The translations under genes and the position numbers were made by a program. Below the pieces are notes generated by a model. It was given only the letters and a program-made list of their open reading frames with translations. It had not been told where the DNA came from and did no database searches. Below are positions 46,201 through 53,979 of a DNA stretch of 64,000 nt, in pieces. The stretch is taken from the NCBI RefSeq assembly GCF_001010945.1, contig NZ_LBHB01000001.1, positions 372,001 to 436,000 of the forward strand, given 5' to 3'. The stretch is from Aurantiacibacter luteus. Its GTDB lineage: Bacteria; Pseudomonadota; Alphaproteobacteria; Sphingomonadales; Sphingomonadaceae. Numbering within the stretch: position 1 is the first letter of the stretch; the number at the start of each line of letters is the position of its first letter.

Positions 46201-46690
46201 TTCGGGCAATGACAACGCGCTTGTCTACCTGCCGACCGGCGTGGGCGATCCCAACGTCTCGCCGCTGTCGAACGCGACCGCCGTCGCCGACCTTGCCGCC
46301 TTCGCGGCCAGCCTCGACTGCGCGAAGGACTACATCGGACGCACCATCGAGCGTAACACCTGCGACAACGACTGGTATTACGACATGGACCTGTCGATCT
46401 CGCAGGAAATCCCCGGTCCGGGTCGCTTCTTCGGCCGCGACGATCGCCTGCGGCTCTACGCTACGATGGACAACTTCCTGAACTTCCTGAACGACGACTG
46501 GAACGTGCAGCGCCGCCGCAACTTCGCCGGCCTGCAGGACATCGCCTCGCTCGGCGGCACCGCCGTCGATTCGCAGGGCCGTTACAACATCCAGAGCTTC
46601 AACGGGGTCCAGCAGTTCGAGGACGACAACACCATCAACGTCAGCTCCTCGGTGTGGCGTCTGAAGGTCGGCATCAGCTACGACTTCTGA
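43256..46690 (+). CDS. Oar-like TonB-dependent receptor
   Basis: A 1144-residue outer-membrane protein. A signal peptide ends near ASAMAQQ (about 27), followed by a carboxypeptidase-regulatory-like (transthyretin-like) domain (about 30-115: GIEGTVTDEAGNPVSNATV), a plug-like region (about 120-250, with GGNDRGNAFTVDGISQGDV in part) and a long beta-barrel ending in VGISYDF, with the terminal Phe preferred for BAM recognition. This architecture is that of Oar/SusC-like receptors. Substrate is not visible; its neighbours are nucleotide-degrading enzymes. A 240-bp leader with a hairpin precedes it and a strong terminator follows. Confidence 0.9.
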   Translation: MKLRYLLAASLGTVATATMLPAASAMAQQITTGIEGTVTDEAGNPVSNATVTVTDTRTGASRTFTTGATGNFAATGLTTGGPYTVTADADGLEGQTIEGVNTTLQGNTSLTFSLSSGGGVIVVSAARVQLTQLAVGPGISFGTDVLETAPSFNRDIRDVIRLDPRVSLDRDDGGSGQDRISCLGGNDRGNAFTVDGISQGDVYGLNDTGFSSRSSTPIPYDALRETQVQFAPFDVEYGNFTGCAVNVVTKSGTNEFRFGGFFEYSDNSLRGDSVAGQPVAPIQAENRYGVYLGGPIWRDRLFFFGAYEHQDAGQSQDDGPVGAGYANEQTGITVDQFNEISRVLSSVYGIDTGPLVTSRPFENDRYFGRLDFQITDDHRLEATYQRLEEGSTRADDLFTGTSPQAVGQNTFYVSGTKSNYYSGRLYSQWNDNLSTELRYSRSEVRDRQDPIGGGEAQSDNPIPRIIVGIDNPTGIDGTVLAGPGNSRSANDLRSDIDQYRFLATVNVGDHTFKAGAEVNHANLFNLFVQNATGTLVFRNLADLREGLLSPGTGNNLTDTRPNNVVSGATEGAFGNFSSTGDINDAAARFNRTIYSIFGQDEWQVTDNLSAVLGVRVDWYDGGHPAANPLFRQRYGFANTAGFSNLDPLVMPRLALTYDFDDFSVFSRMTVRGGVGIFSGGDPLVWFGNAFQNDGRGFSQGTTQDSACGTARIDVVQNGQFTGLPTCFQQAASASAAQGRGDTQSISPNIEQPSVVRANIGLQTGLDFAPSGFFSGWNLNLDYIYSHYRNPLTLVDLAATVNPALGLNGFTIDGRPIYRSIDPTVTGCSASLVDLNPAPVYQNVNAPCFNTSRDDELQLTNAGSFDGHVASFILSNSFDGGIFTENGGIDFNIGYAYTDVQDRRNMYNSTAGSNYDLSAAFDRQNPDASRGFFSSKHNISARLAFREEFFDDLASRLSMTFVARSGRPYSLTWSGGGQFGDSVSGNDNALVYLPTGVGDPNVSPLSNATAVADLAAFAASLDCAKDYIGRTIERNTCDNDWYYDMDLSISQEIPGPGRFFGRDDRLRLYATMDNFLNFLNDDWNVQRRRNFAGLQDIASLGGTAVDSQGRYNIQSFNGVQQFEDDNTINVSSSVWRLKVGISYDF

Positions 46691-46712
46691 TTGCAGTGTA
46701 ATGCGTTAAGGG

Positions 46713-46748
46713 AAGGGGCGGCTGCACCGGACGGTGTGGCCGCCCCTT
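46713..46748 (+). terminator. Rho-independent-type terminator after the TonB receptor
   Basis: AAGGGGCGGC (46713-46722) pairs with GCCGCCCCTT (46739-46748), extended inward by CACC/GGTG, then TTTCGATT and CTCTTTT. It follows the receptor stop by 23 bp and precedes the 5'-nucleotidase ATG by 29 bp. Confidence 0.78.
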
Positions 46749-46777
46749 TCGATTCTGCTCTTTTGGAAAGCGCGACG

Positions 46778-48430
46778 ATGACCGCCAGGCTCCTTCCCAT
46801 CCTGCTTGCCGCTTCCACCCTGTCGGCCTGCGCCACCGCGCCCGCCGCCGGTCCGGTCGAGGTGCAATTGCTCGCCATCAACGATTTCCACGGCAACCTG
46901 GAGGTGCCGCAGTCGAGCGAGAGCTGGCTCGCCGAGGACGGCACCGAGCGCCGCGAGCGCGTGGGCGGGGCGGCGCGGCTGGCGGCGGCGCTGGCTGCGC
47001 AGCGGCGCACCAATTCGCTTACCGTGGCGGCGGGCGACCTGATCGGCGCCAGCCCCCTGACATCGGCGTTGTTCCTCGACGAGCCCAGCATCAAGGCGCT
47101 CTCGCAGATGCGGCTCGACGTCGCCTCTGTCGGTAATCACGAATTCGACCGGGGCACCGCCGAACTGCGCCGGATGCAGGCGGGCGGATGCGAGCGCTTC
47201 ACCCGGCGTGACCCCTGTGCGCTCGAGCCCTTTGCGGGTGCGGGGTTCGATTACCTCGCCGCCAACGTGGTCGCCGAAGACGGCACGACGCTGTTCCCCG
47301 CCACGGCCATGCGCGAGGTCGGCGGGGCGCGGATCGGCTTCGTCGGCATGACGCTGGAGGGCACACCCGGCCTCGTTGCCGACAGCGCGACGGCGGGCTT
47401 CCGCTTCCTCGACGAGGCCGAGACCGCCAATCGCCACGCACGCGAACTGCGCGCCGCCGGGGCGGATGCGGTCGTGGTGCTGATCCACCAGGGCGGCGAC
47501 ATGGAGCCGCGCTTCAACCTCGGTCCGTGCCCTGCCATCAGCGGCGACATCGGCGAGATCGTCGCGAGGCTCGACCCCGCCATCGACCTCGTCGTTTCCG
47601 GCCACACCCACCGCGCCTACGTGTGCGAGGGCACCAATGCCGCGGGCGGGCGGGTGCTGCTGACATCGGGCGGGCGCTTCGGCGGGTTCCTGACAGACAT
47701 TGCGATGGTCGTGGACCCGGCTGCGGACCGCGTGCTCTCCGTCACCGCGCGCAACCTGCCGGTCGACGGCAGCGCGGGCGAGGATGCAGATGTCGCCGGC
47801 ACGGTCGCTGCCTACGTCGCGGCGGCCGGCCCAGTGGTGAATCGCGCCGTGGGCACGATCACGGGCGAGCAGGTGTTCGATCCGGACTGCGGCGACACCC
47901 CTGCGCAGGATTTCATCGCCGACGCCTATCTCCACGCCGGCCGCGCCGCGCTGGGCGAGAGCGTGGACCTCGCGCTGGTCAATTCCGGCGGCGTGCGCTC
48001 GCAACTGGCAGGCGCGGCCGACGGCGTTCTGAGTTATGGCGAGCTGGCGCAGATGGCGCCGTTCAACAACGGGCTGATCGTGCTCGAGATCACCGGTGCG
48101 GACCTTGCCGCCGCGGTACAGCAGATGATCTGCGACGACGAGATCTGCGACTCCGTTCTCATCCCGTCGGCAGGTGCCGCCATTGCCATCGGCGAGGGGC
48201 GGGCGGTGCTGAGCCTCGACGGCCAGCCGCTCGATCCTGCGCGCCGCTATCGCCTCGTCACCAACAGCTTCCTCGCCGGCGGCGGCGACGGGTTTACCCG
48301 GCTGAAGGACGCGCGACAGGTGGCCAACATCGGTTTCGATATCGAAGGTATCGAGGCCTATGCCGCCAGCGGTCCGCTGACCGTGCCGACCTGCGGCCGG
48401 GTCCGCGGAACACCAGCCGCCGACCTCTAG
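46778..48430 (+). CDS. 5'-nucleotidase/bifunctional metallophosphatase lipoprotein
   Basis: A 550-residue outer-membrane or periplasmic lipoprotein: STLSACAT is the lipobox with Cys about 20 residues from the start. The metallophosphatase domain has NDFHGNLE, VGNHEFDRG and VSGHTHRAY, and the C-terminal 5'-nucleotidase domain contains VNSGGVRSQL and FLAGGGDGFT. It should hydrolyse extracytoplasmic nucleotides to nucleosides and phosphate. The ATG at 46778 with GGAAAG upstream is chosen because it is the start of the lipoprotein signal. It is convergent with AMP nucleosidase. Confidence 0.93.
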   Translation: MTARLLPILLAASTLSACATAPAAGPVEVQLLAINDFHGNLEVPQSSESWLAEDGTERRERVGGAARLAAALAAQRRTNSLTVAAGDLIGASPLTSALFLDEPSIKALSQMRLDVASVGNHEFDRGTAELRRMQAGGCERFTRRDPCALEPFAGAGFDYLAANVVAEDGTTLFPATAMREVGGARIGFVGMTLEGTPGLVADSATAGFRFLDEAETANRHARELRAAGADAVVVLIHQGGDMEPRFNLGPCPAISGDIGEIVARLDPAIDLVVSGHTHRAYVCEGTNAAGGRVLLTSGGRFGGFLTDIAMVVDPAADRVLSVTARNLPVDGSAGEDADVAGTVAAYVAAAGPVVNRAVGTITGEQVFDPDCGDTPAQDFIADAYLHAGRAALGESVDLALVNSGGVRSQLAGAADGVLSYGELAQMAPFNNGLIVLEITGADLAAAVQQMICDDEICDSVLIPSAGAAIAIGEGRAVLSLDGQPLDPARRYRLVTNSFLAGGGDGFTRLKDARQVANIGFDIEGIEAYAASGPLTVPTCGRVRGTPAADL

Positions 48431-48433
48431 CGC

Positions 48434-49888
48434 CTAGCGCAGCGGCGGCTCGTCGAAACTGCGCAGCTTGCGGCTGTGCAGGCTGTCGCCCTGTTTGCTG
48501 AGCAGGCCGAGCGTCTCAATGCCGATGCGCAGGTGCTGGCTGACCGACTTCTCGTAAAAGGCGTTGGCCTGGCCGGGCAGCTTGATCTCGCCGTGGATCG
48601 GCTTGTCCGACACGCACAGCAGGGTGCCGTAGGGCACGCGGAAGCGATAGCCCTGCGCCGCCACGGTGGCCGACTCCATGTCGATGGCGACGGCCCGGCT
48701 CTGGTTGAAGCGCAGCGCCGAGCGGGTGTAGTGCAGTTCCCAGTTGCGGTCGTCGGTGGTGACGACGGTGCCAGTGCGCAGACGCCGCTTGAGCACCTCG
48801 TCCGGTTCGCCCGTGACCTTGCGCGCCGCCTCGTACATCGCAGTCTGCACCTCGGCGATGGGCGGGATGGGGATCTCCGGCGGGATCTCGGCATCGAGCA
48901 CGTTGTCGTCGCGCAGGTAGGCGTGGGCGAGGACGTAGTCGCCGATGGTCTGGCTGGGGCGCAGGCCGCCGCAGTGGCCGATCATCAGCCAAACCTCGGG
49001 CCGCAGAACCGCGATGTGATCGCAGATGGTCTTGGCGTTGGACGGACCGACGCCGATGTTGACGAGCGTGATCCCCTCGCCGTTGGCACCCATCAGGTGG
49101 TAGGCGGGCATCTGGTGCTTGCGCCAAGTTCCCGCCGCCACCTGCGCGCGCGACTGCTCGCGGTCGCCGCGTTCGAGCAGGATGCCCGGCGCCGAGAAGC
49201 GGTCGAACCCGCTTTCCTTGTCGCTCAGGGCGTCGAGCGCGAAGTCGATGAACTCCTCGACGTAGCGGATATAGTTCGTGAACAGCACGTAGCGCTGGAA
49301 ATGCCCCGCCGGGGTGCCGGTGTAGTGGCGCAGGCGCGCGAGGCTGTAGTCGGTGCGCGGCGCATCGAACAGGGCGAGCGGGCGCTTGCCGCCGGGCATC
49401 AGCGTCCAGGTGCCGTCGGCCACCTCGTCGCCGATGTTGGCGAGGTCGGTGGAGGGGAAATGCCGCACCAGCTCGGCGCTGGAAAGGCCCTGCACGTCCA
49501 CACCCGACCCGTCGAGCACGTATTGGTAGGGGATTTCCGCCGAGGAAGTGCCGACCTCGATCGTCACGTCGTAGTCGGCGACGAGATGGCTCAGCTGCTC
49601 GTGCAGGTAGGCGCGGAACAGCGCGGGGTCGGCGATCGACACGCTGTAGGTGCCGGGCTGGTTCAGCCGCGCATAGGCCCGCGCCGGATGGCCCCGCGCA
49701 CCGTCATCGGCATAGTGCAGGGTCAGGGAGGGGTATCCGAACTGCCGGCCCGAACGCGCATCGGCGGCCGGCGGCGTGCGGTCGTCGGCAAAGCGCCGCA
49801 GCGCCTCGACGAGGTTCTGGCGCGAACGGTCGTAGGTCGCCTCGAGCCGGTCGAGGATGGCGTCGATATCGGAAACTGTCGTGGTCAT
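48434..49888 (-). CDS. amn: AMP nucleosidase
   Basis: A 484-residue cytoplasmic enzyme that splits AMP to adenine and ribose 5-phosphate. An N-terminal regulatory domain (about 1-175) precedes a phosphorylase-like catalytic domain: VNIGVGPSNAKTICDH, MIGHCGGLRPSQTIGDYV and AIDMESATVAAQGYR. SDKPIHGEIKLPGQANAFY is typical of Amn. It is convergent with the 5'-nucleotidase gene with a 3-bp gap. Confidence 0.95.
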   Translation of the reverse strand: MTTTVSDIDAILDRLEATYDRSRQNLVEALRRFADDRTPPAADARSGRQFGYPSLTLHYADDGARGHPARAYARLNQPGTYSVSIADPALFRAYLHEQLSHLVADYDVTIEVGTSSAEIPYQYVLDGSGVDVQGLSSAELVRHFPSTDLANIGDEVADGTWTLMPGGKRPLALFDAPRTDYSLARLRHYTGTPAGHFQRYVLFTNYIRYVEEFIDFALDALSDKESGFDRFSAPGILLERGDREQSRAQVAAGTWRKHQMPAYHLMGANGEGITLVNIGVGPSNAKTICDHIAVLRPEVWLMIGHCGGLRPSQTIGDYVLAHAYLRDDNVLDAEIPPEIPIPPIAEVQTAMYEAARKVTGEPDEVLKRRLRTGTVVTTDDRNWELHYTRSALRFNQSRAVAIDMESATVAAQGYRFRVPYGTLLCVSDKPIHGEIKLPGQANAFYEKSVSQHLRIGIETLGLLSKQGDSLHSRKLRSFDEPPLR

Positions 49889-49945
49889 GTGTGGGTCTAG
49901 CGCAAGGTTGGCATTCTGGCGAGCGGCAAGCGGGCGGCAGGGCGC

Positions 49946-50767
49946 TCAGCTCTCGGCAAACACCCAGTCGAGGTAGGCGGCGAGGCGCACGCCCGATTGC
50001 AGCAGGCGGTGCTCGACGGTCGGGGCCCACTGCCAGTTGTAGTCGTAGCCGAGCCGCACCGGGGCCTCCAGCGTGCCCATGCCAAGCTCGGGCCCGTAGG
50101 CGGGATAGAGCTCCTCGCGCAGCGCCACGCTCTCGTCGATCCATGTGGCAGGCGTGGGGGTCCACCAGGCCAGCACTTTGCCCGGCGTCAGGCGACCTTC
50201 CAGCCGCTCGGCATATTCGCTGAAGCTGAGTTGCTGGCGCAGGATCATGCCCTCGTCCCACACCCAGTGCAGGTTGGTCTGCTGACCGAACCAGTCGACC
50301 CGCACGTCGTTGCCGCCGCGGTCGCCGGGCTGCCCGGCGTGGAGCGGCATGTGCAGGTCCGATACGAGGTGGACGACGAAGCGCAGTGCCAGCTGCCGGT
50401 CTTCGGGAGAGGCATTCTCGTCGCGAAGCACGGCGGTGAACTGCTCGAGCGCGGTCAGCGCGTCGCCTTCCGCCGGATGCTCGATGTCGATGGCGCGGGT
50501 GCCGTCGGGCAGGGTGACGTAATGCCAGGGCGAGGCAGTTCGCTGCCAGAACTCGTCGGGGTTTGAGCGTTCTTCATCGGGAAAGGTGCTCGCCTCCGCC
50601 AGGCTCTCGCCCCCGATGATGCCGGCGATCTCGGCGCGGGTGCGGCCGGATATCTCGTGCTCGGCGATGGTGGCGGTTACGCGGTGGCCGGTCGGCCCCC
50701 AGGCTTGTGCGGGAACGGCGAGGGCCAGCAGGCCGCCGGTGACGATGGATGCGAATGTGCGCTGCAT
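49946..50767 (-). CDS. Secreted S1/P1-type nuclease
   Basis: A 273-residue zinc nuclease with a signal peptide ending PAQA; the mature protein begins with Trp, which binds zinc in this family (WGPTGHRVTATIAE). Other ligands are in TFPDE, ASPWHYV, HLVSDLHMPLHAG and NLHWVWDEG. Such enzymes degrade single-stranded DNA and RNA to 5'-mononucleotides outside the cytoplasm. It is divergent from virB2; 84 bp separate the starts. Confidence 0.92.
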   Translation of the reverse strand: MQRTFASIVTGGLLALAVPAQAWGPTGHRVTATIAEHEISGRTRAEIAGIIGGESLAEASTFPDEERSNPDEFWQRTASPWHYVTLPDGTRAIDIEHPAEGDALTALEQFTAVLRDENASPEDRQLALRFVVHLVSDLHMPLHAGQPGDRGGNDVRVDWFGQQTNLHWVWDEGMILRQQLSFSEYAERLEGRLTPGKVLAWWTPTPATWIDESVALREELYPAYGPELGMGTLEAPVRLGYDYNWQWAPTVEHRLLQSGVRLAAYLDWVFAES

Positions 50768-50851
50768 TGCGATGCGCTAGCAAAGCTCGCTCGCAATGCC
50801 ATCGGATATTTTTCCGCTTTATGCCTCGTGCAAGCGGGTTAGGGTGCGGCG

Positions 50852-51220
50852 ATGTTCGAGACGACCGCCAACGCGCAACCGATTGCCGCCGCGATGGGCT
50901 GGATCGTGGACGTGTTGCTGGGAGAGGTTGCGGCGACGCTGTGCGTCATTGCGATCGCATTTGTCGGCTATTCGATGCTGACCGGCCGACTCGCGATTCG
51001 TCGCGGGGCGCAGGTCGTGCTGGGTTGTTTCGTCCTGCTGGGGGCACCCGCCATCGCGGCGGGCATGGTCGGCCTGTGGGAGCCGGAAGGGCGTGCGGCA
51101 CGCTCGGCGGTCGTGGTCTACGAAGCCCGACCGCGCGGCGAGCTCGTGCCATCCGGTTACAGCCCATACCTCGCTCCCGAGCCTGTGCCCGCACCGCAGG
51201 AGACCGGCACCCCGCCTTAG
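50852..51220 (+). CDS. virB2: TrbC/VirB2-like pilin of the type IV secretion locus
   Basis: A 122-residue protein with two hydrophobic helices (LCVIAIAFVGYSML and VVLGCFVLLGAPAIAAGMVG) separated by a basic turn GRLAIRRG, the layout of VirB2/TrbC pilins. It has a longer, Pro-rich hydrophilic tail than most pilins (about 75-122) and no obvious long leader. It starts the co-directional secretion block but is 3 kb from virB3, separated by the YbjN-like, collar and peptide genes. Identity rests on topology and context more than on sequence. Confidence 0.7.
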   Translation: MFETTANAQPIAAAMGWIVDVLLGEVAATLCVIAIAFVGYSMLTGRLAIRRGAQVVLGCFVLLGAPAIAAGMVGLWEPEGRAARSAVVVYEARPRGELVPSGYSPYLAPEPVPAPQETGTPP

Positions 51221-51307
51221 GCCTTGCTGACCGGCGCCATGGCGCGCGGGCGATTGCCAAGCCTTATGGCGGACTTTAACGCGAATTATCGCATAGCGGA
51301 GGGGCGT

Positions 51308-51868
51308 ATGATGAAGCATCGTTTGATTACCGGAGTTTGCGCACTGGCATTCACGCTGATCGGATCGGGTGCATCGGCTCAGACGCGCCCTGTCGACAGC
51401 ATCGACCAGACCGAAACGCTGGCCTCGCTCGGTCCGTCAGCCGTCCTGCCCGCGCTGTCGGTGGCGACCGCGAATCAGGTTGTCGAAGTGCAAGCTGACG
51501 GCACGCCCTTCGTCAGCGCCACGGCGTCGAACGGACTTTTGATGCAGATGTATTTCACCGCGTGCGACGATGGCGGGCAGACGGGGTGCAAAGGCATGTC
51601 GATCGTATCCGTCTGGCCGCGTGTCGCGGAGGAAACCGTTCCGGCCGTGGCGGCGGCCACACGCAGTTTCCTGCTCGACCACCCGCTGGCCAACGCGGGG
51701 CAGTTCGACGACAACAGGCCCTATTTTTCACGCTACGTTATCGCCGACTACGGGATTGCGCAGGGCAATCTTCTCTCCGAATTTTCGAATTTCATTCGCG
51801 GGGCGACCGAGTTTCACAATATGCTGGCGGGTATCGAAGGCGGGCTGGGAGCTCCGGACGCGCAGTGA
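51308..51868 (+). CDS. Secreted YbjN-like protein within the T4SS locus
   Basis: A 186-residue protein with a signal peptide ending near GASAQ (about 24). The mature domain resembles YbjN (a type III-chaperone-like fold): QADGTPFVSATASNGLLMQMYFTAC, seen here in short as DGTPFVSA and LMQMYFTAC, then ADYGIAQGNLLSEFSNFI. Two close cysteines (CDDGGQTGC) could form a disulfide in the periplasm. YbjN-fold proteins are often chaperone-like; here it may assist the collar proteins or the machine, which is inference from position. The ATG at 51308 or 51311 has GGAGGGG upstream. Confidence 0.6.
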   Translation: MMKHRLITGVCALAFTLIGSGASAQTRPVDSIDQTETLASLGPSAVLPALSVATANQVVEVQADGTPFVSATASNGLLMQMYFTACDDGGQTGCKGMSIVSVWPRVAEETVPAVAAATRSFLLDHPLANAGQFDDNRPYFSRYVIADYGIAQGNLLSEFSNFIRGATEFHNMLAGIEGGLGAPDAQ

Positions 51869-51995
51869 GGGCGGAGCGCAGCGCTAGCTGCGGAAGAAAA
51901 AGTCGTTCGAGTTGCCAGATTGAAATTTAACGATTAACCAATCTGCAACAGACCGAAACGACTCGCTCGTTTTGGCAAACCTTGGGGGGACACTC

Positions 51996-52607
51996 GTGAA
52001 AGCTTCTGCTCTTTCCGGCGCCGCGATTCTCGCTCTGGTCGCGGCCAGTGCTTTTCCGGCCCCGGCGCAGGCGCAAAACTCGTTCGTTGGGCAAATTTCC
52101 CTTTACGCGAATTCCTTCTGCCCTCGGGAGACGGCAGAAGCGAACGGGCAGCTTCTTGCTATCTCTACAAATGACGCGTTGTTCTCGCTTTACGGCACGA
52201 CCTACGGAGGGGATGGAATTACGACGTTTGCCCTTCCCGACCTCCGGGGCCGAAGGGCTATCGGGGACGGGCAGGGGCTTGGTCTTTCCGCATACTCTCT
52301 GGGTCAGCGAGCAGGCACGGAGACGGTCACACTCACCCTGGCTCAAATGCCTGCTCATAATCACGTCGGGGCCATGCGGGCATTCCCCGTCGATGGATCG
52401 ACGACGCAGCCCGTGCGCAATTTCATCGCTCGGGCGAGCGCCGGGGCAAATTCGTACAGTTCGGATACGACATCGCTTGTGGACATGAATGCAGGTTCGG
52501 TGAGCCTGATGAACACCGGTGACGGGCAGCCGCACGAAAACCGGTCCCCCTACCTTGCGATGCGCTGGTGCGTCACCTTGTTTGGAATCTATCCATCGAG
52601 GGACTGA
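51996..52607 (+). CDS. Secreted phage tail collar-domain protein, copy 1
   Basis: A 203-residue protein with a Sec signal peptide (cleavage near PAQAQ, about 27) and a tail-collar (short-tail-fibre, gp12-like) domain: FSLYGTTYGGDG, FALPDLRGR and the PAHNH histidine motif. It ends SPYLAMRWCVTLFGIYPSR. It is the most divergent of three tandem copies: CPRETAEANGQLL replaces the usual CPRGWA. Two conserved Cys (near the N-terminus and near the end) suggest a disulfide. GTG start at 51996 with GGGGGGA upstream. Base composition is lower in GC than the virB genes. May be a tip adhesin or exported effector. Confidence 0.82.
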   Translation: MKASALSGAAILALVAASAFPAPAQAQNSFVGQISLYANSFCPRETAEANGQLLAISTNDALFSLYGTTYGGDGITTFALPDLRGRRAIGDGQGLGLSAYSLGQRAGTETVTLTLAQMPAHNHVGAMRAFPVDGSTTQPVRNFIARASAGANSYSSDTTSLVDMNAGSVSLMNTGDGQPHENRSPYLAMRWCVTLFGIYPSRD

Positions 52608-52646
52608 CCTTTCGATCTGTGTCGCCACGGTGCCTTGGGAGCTGAC

Positions 52647-53264
52647 ATGAAAAACGTCCGAATTATTGCGGCAACTGCCCTGGCGCTTTGCGGGGCAGCT
52701 TTGAATCCCGTTCCCGCCTTCGCGCAGGCTAATCCATATATCGGGCAGGTCGTGCTGACCCCGTATAATTTCTGTCCTCGAGGTTTCGCATCTGCGCAGG
52801 GTCAGATCTTGTCCATTTCGCAGAACACTGCGCTTTTCTCGCTCATCGGGACGACCTACGGGGGCAACGGACAAACGACGTTCGCCTTGCCAGACCTTCG
52901 CGGCCGCACGCCGATCGCGCAGGGTCAGGGCCCCGGCTTAACTCCGTATCCTTTGGGTCAACAAGGCGGTGTCGACCAGGTAACGCTGACTGTTTCGCAG
53001 ATGCCTGCCCATGGCCACACCGGGACGCTGCGTGCCGCTTCTGCTGCGGGTAGCACCAATCAACCAGTGCGCAATATATTCGCCCAGGGTACCACTGACC
53101 GCGAAACCTACACAGCCAGCGCGACTGCACCCACGAACTTCATGGACCGCAACGAGCTGAATGTTTTCTCCGCGGGCAGCAGCCAGCCGCACACGAACAA
53201 CTCGCCCTATCTTGCGTTGCAATGGTGCATTGCGCTTGTCGGCATCTATCCTTCGCGGCCGTAA
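52647..53264 (+). CDS. Secreted phage tail collar-domain protein, copy 2
   Basis: A 205-residue paralogue of the neighbouring genes with a signal peptide ending PAFAQ (about 27) and the same motifs: NFCPRGFA, FSLIGTTYGGNG, FALPDLRGR, PAHGH and WCIALVGIYPSR. The stretch between the His motif and the SPYL end (about 130-180) varies among the copies, as expected for a receptor-binding region. ATG at 52647 with GGGAG upstream; 39 bp after copy 1. Probably co-transcribed. Confidence 0.83.
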   Translation: MKNVRIIAATALALCGAALNPVPAFAQANPYIGQVVLTPYNFCPRGFASAQGQILSISQNTALFSLIGTTYGGNGQTTFALPDLRGRTPIAQGQGPGLTPYPLGQQGGVDQVTLTVSQMPAHGHTGTLRAASAAGSTNQPVRNIFAQGTTDRETYTASATAPTNFMDRNELNVFSAGSSQPHTNNSPYLALQWCIALVGIYPSRP

Positions 53265-53312
53265 TCGCCGCGGTCGGTCCCAATGTTCTTCCGGGCTAGC
53301 GAGGTTTCAAAG

Positions 53313-53933
53313 ATGAAAGTTTCCGCATTCTTGGCAACCTCGGCCCTCGCGGTGAGTGCAATGCTCGTCCCGGCGGCTCCTGCAAGCGCGCAGGCTGACG
53401 AACCCCTCCTCGGCCAACTGATGCTGGTCGGTTATAATTTCTGTCCGCGGGGATGGGCGCAGGCCAGCGGTCAGCTGTTACCAATAAGCCAGAACTCGGC
53501 GCTCTTCTCCCTTCTCGGTACGACTTACGGCGGCAATGGAACGTCGAATTTCCAGCTTCCCGATCTGCGGGGCCGTGCCGCCATCGGGATCGGTCAGGGC
53601 CCCGGTCTCGCTGACCGGGTCCTCGGTGAGCTGGGCGGCGTGGAGACAGTGACCTTGTCGCTGGCCCAATTGCCGAGCCACACCCACGTCGGCGGAGTGC
53701 GAGCCTTTCCGAGCGTAGCGACCACCACCGATCCGGCCGGCAATTACCTTGCCCAGGCGGCCGGAGGAAACCTCGCCTACGCGGCGAGCACGACCGCGCC
53801 GACGAATTTCATGAACCCGGAAACCGTCAGCGTGAGTGGCGCCGGTGGCTCGCAAGCGCATAGCAACCTGTCGCCCTATCTCACGCTCAAGTGGTGCATT
53901 GCGCTTCAGGGTATCTTCCCCTCGCGCAATTGA
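53313..53933 (+). CDS. Secreted phage tail collar-domain protein, copy 3
   Basis: A 206-residue paralogue with a signal peptide ending near ASAQA (about 28) and the most family-like sequence of the three: NFCPRGWAQASGQLL, FSLLGTTYGGNG, FQLPDLRGR, PSHTH and WCIALQGIFPSR. The same two conserved cysteines are present. ATG at 53313; it is 48 bp after copy 2 and 46 bp before the small peptide gene. Confidence 0.83.
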   Translation: MKVSAFLATSALAVSAMLVPAAPASAQADEPLLGQLMLVGYNFCPRGWAQASGQLLPISQNSALFSLLGTTYGGNGTSNFQLPDLRGRAAIGIGQGPGLADRVLGELGGVETVTLSLAQLPSHTHVGGVRAFPSVATTTDPAGNYLAQAAGGNLAYAASTTAPTNFMNPETVSVSGAGGSQAHSNLSPYLTLKWCIALQGIFPSRN

Positions 53934-53979
53934 TAGCCTTGCGCGGATTTCTTGCACTCTTTCGATTACGAGGATTGAT

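Noticed and set aside
51996-53933. Collar genes as a prophage remnant
   Set aside because: No other phage structural, lysis or integrase gene is near, all three encode Sec signal peptides, and they are in step with the virB operon. Phage tail fibres are not normally Sec-exported.
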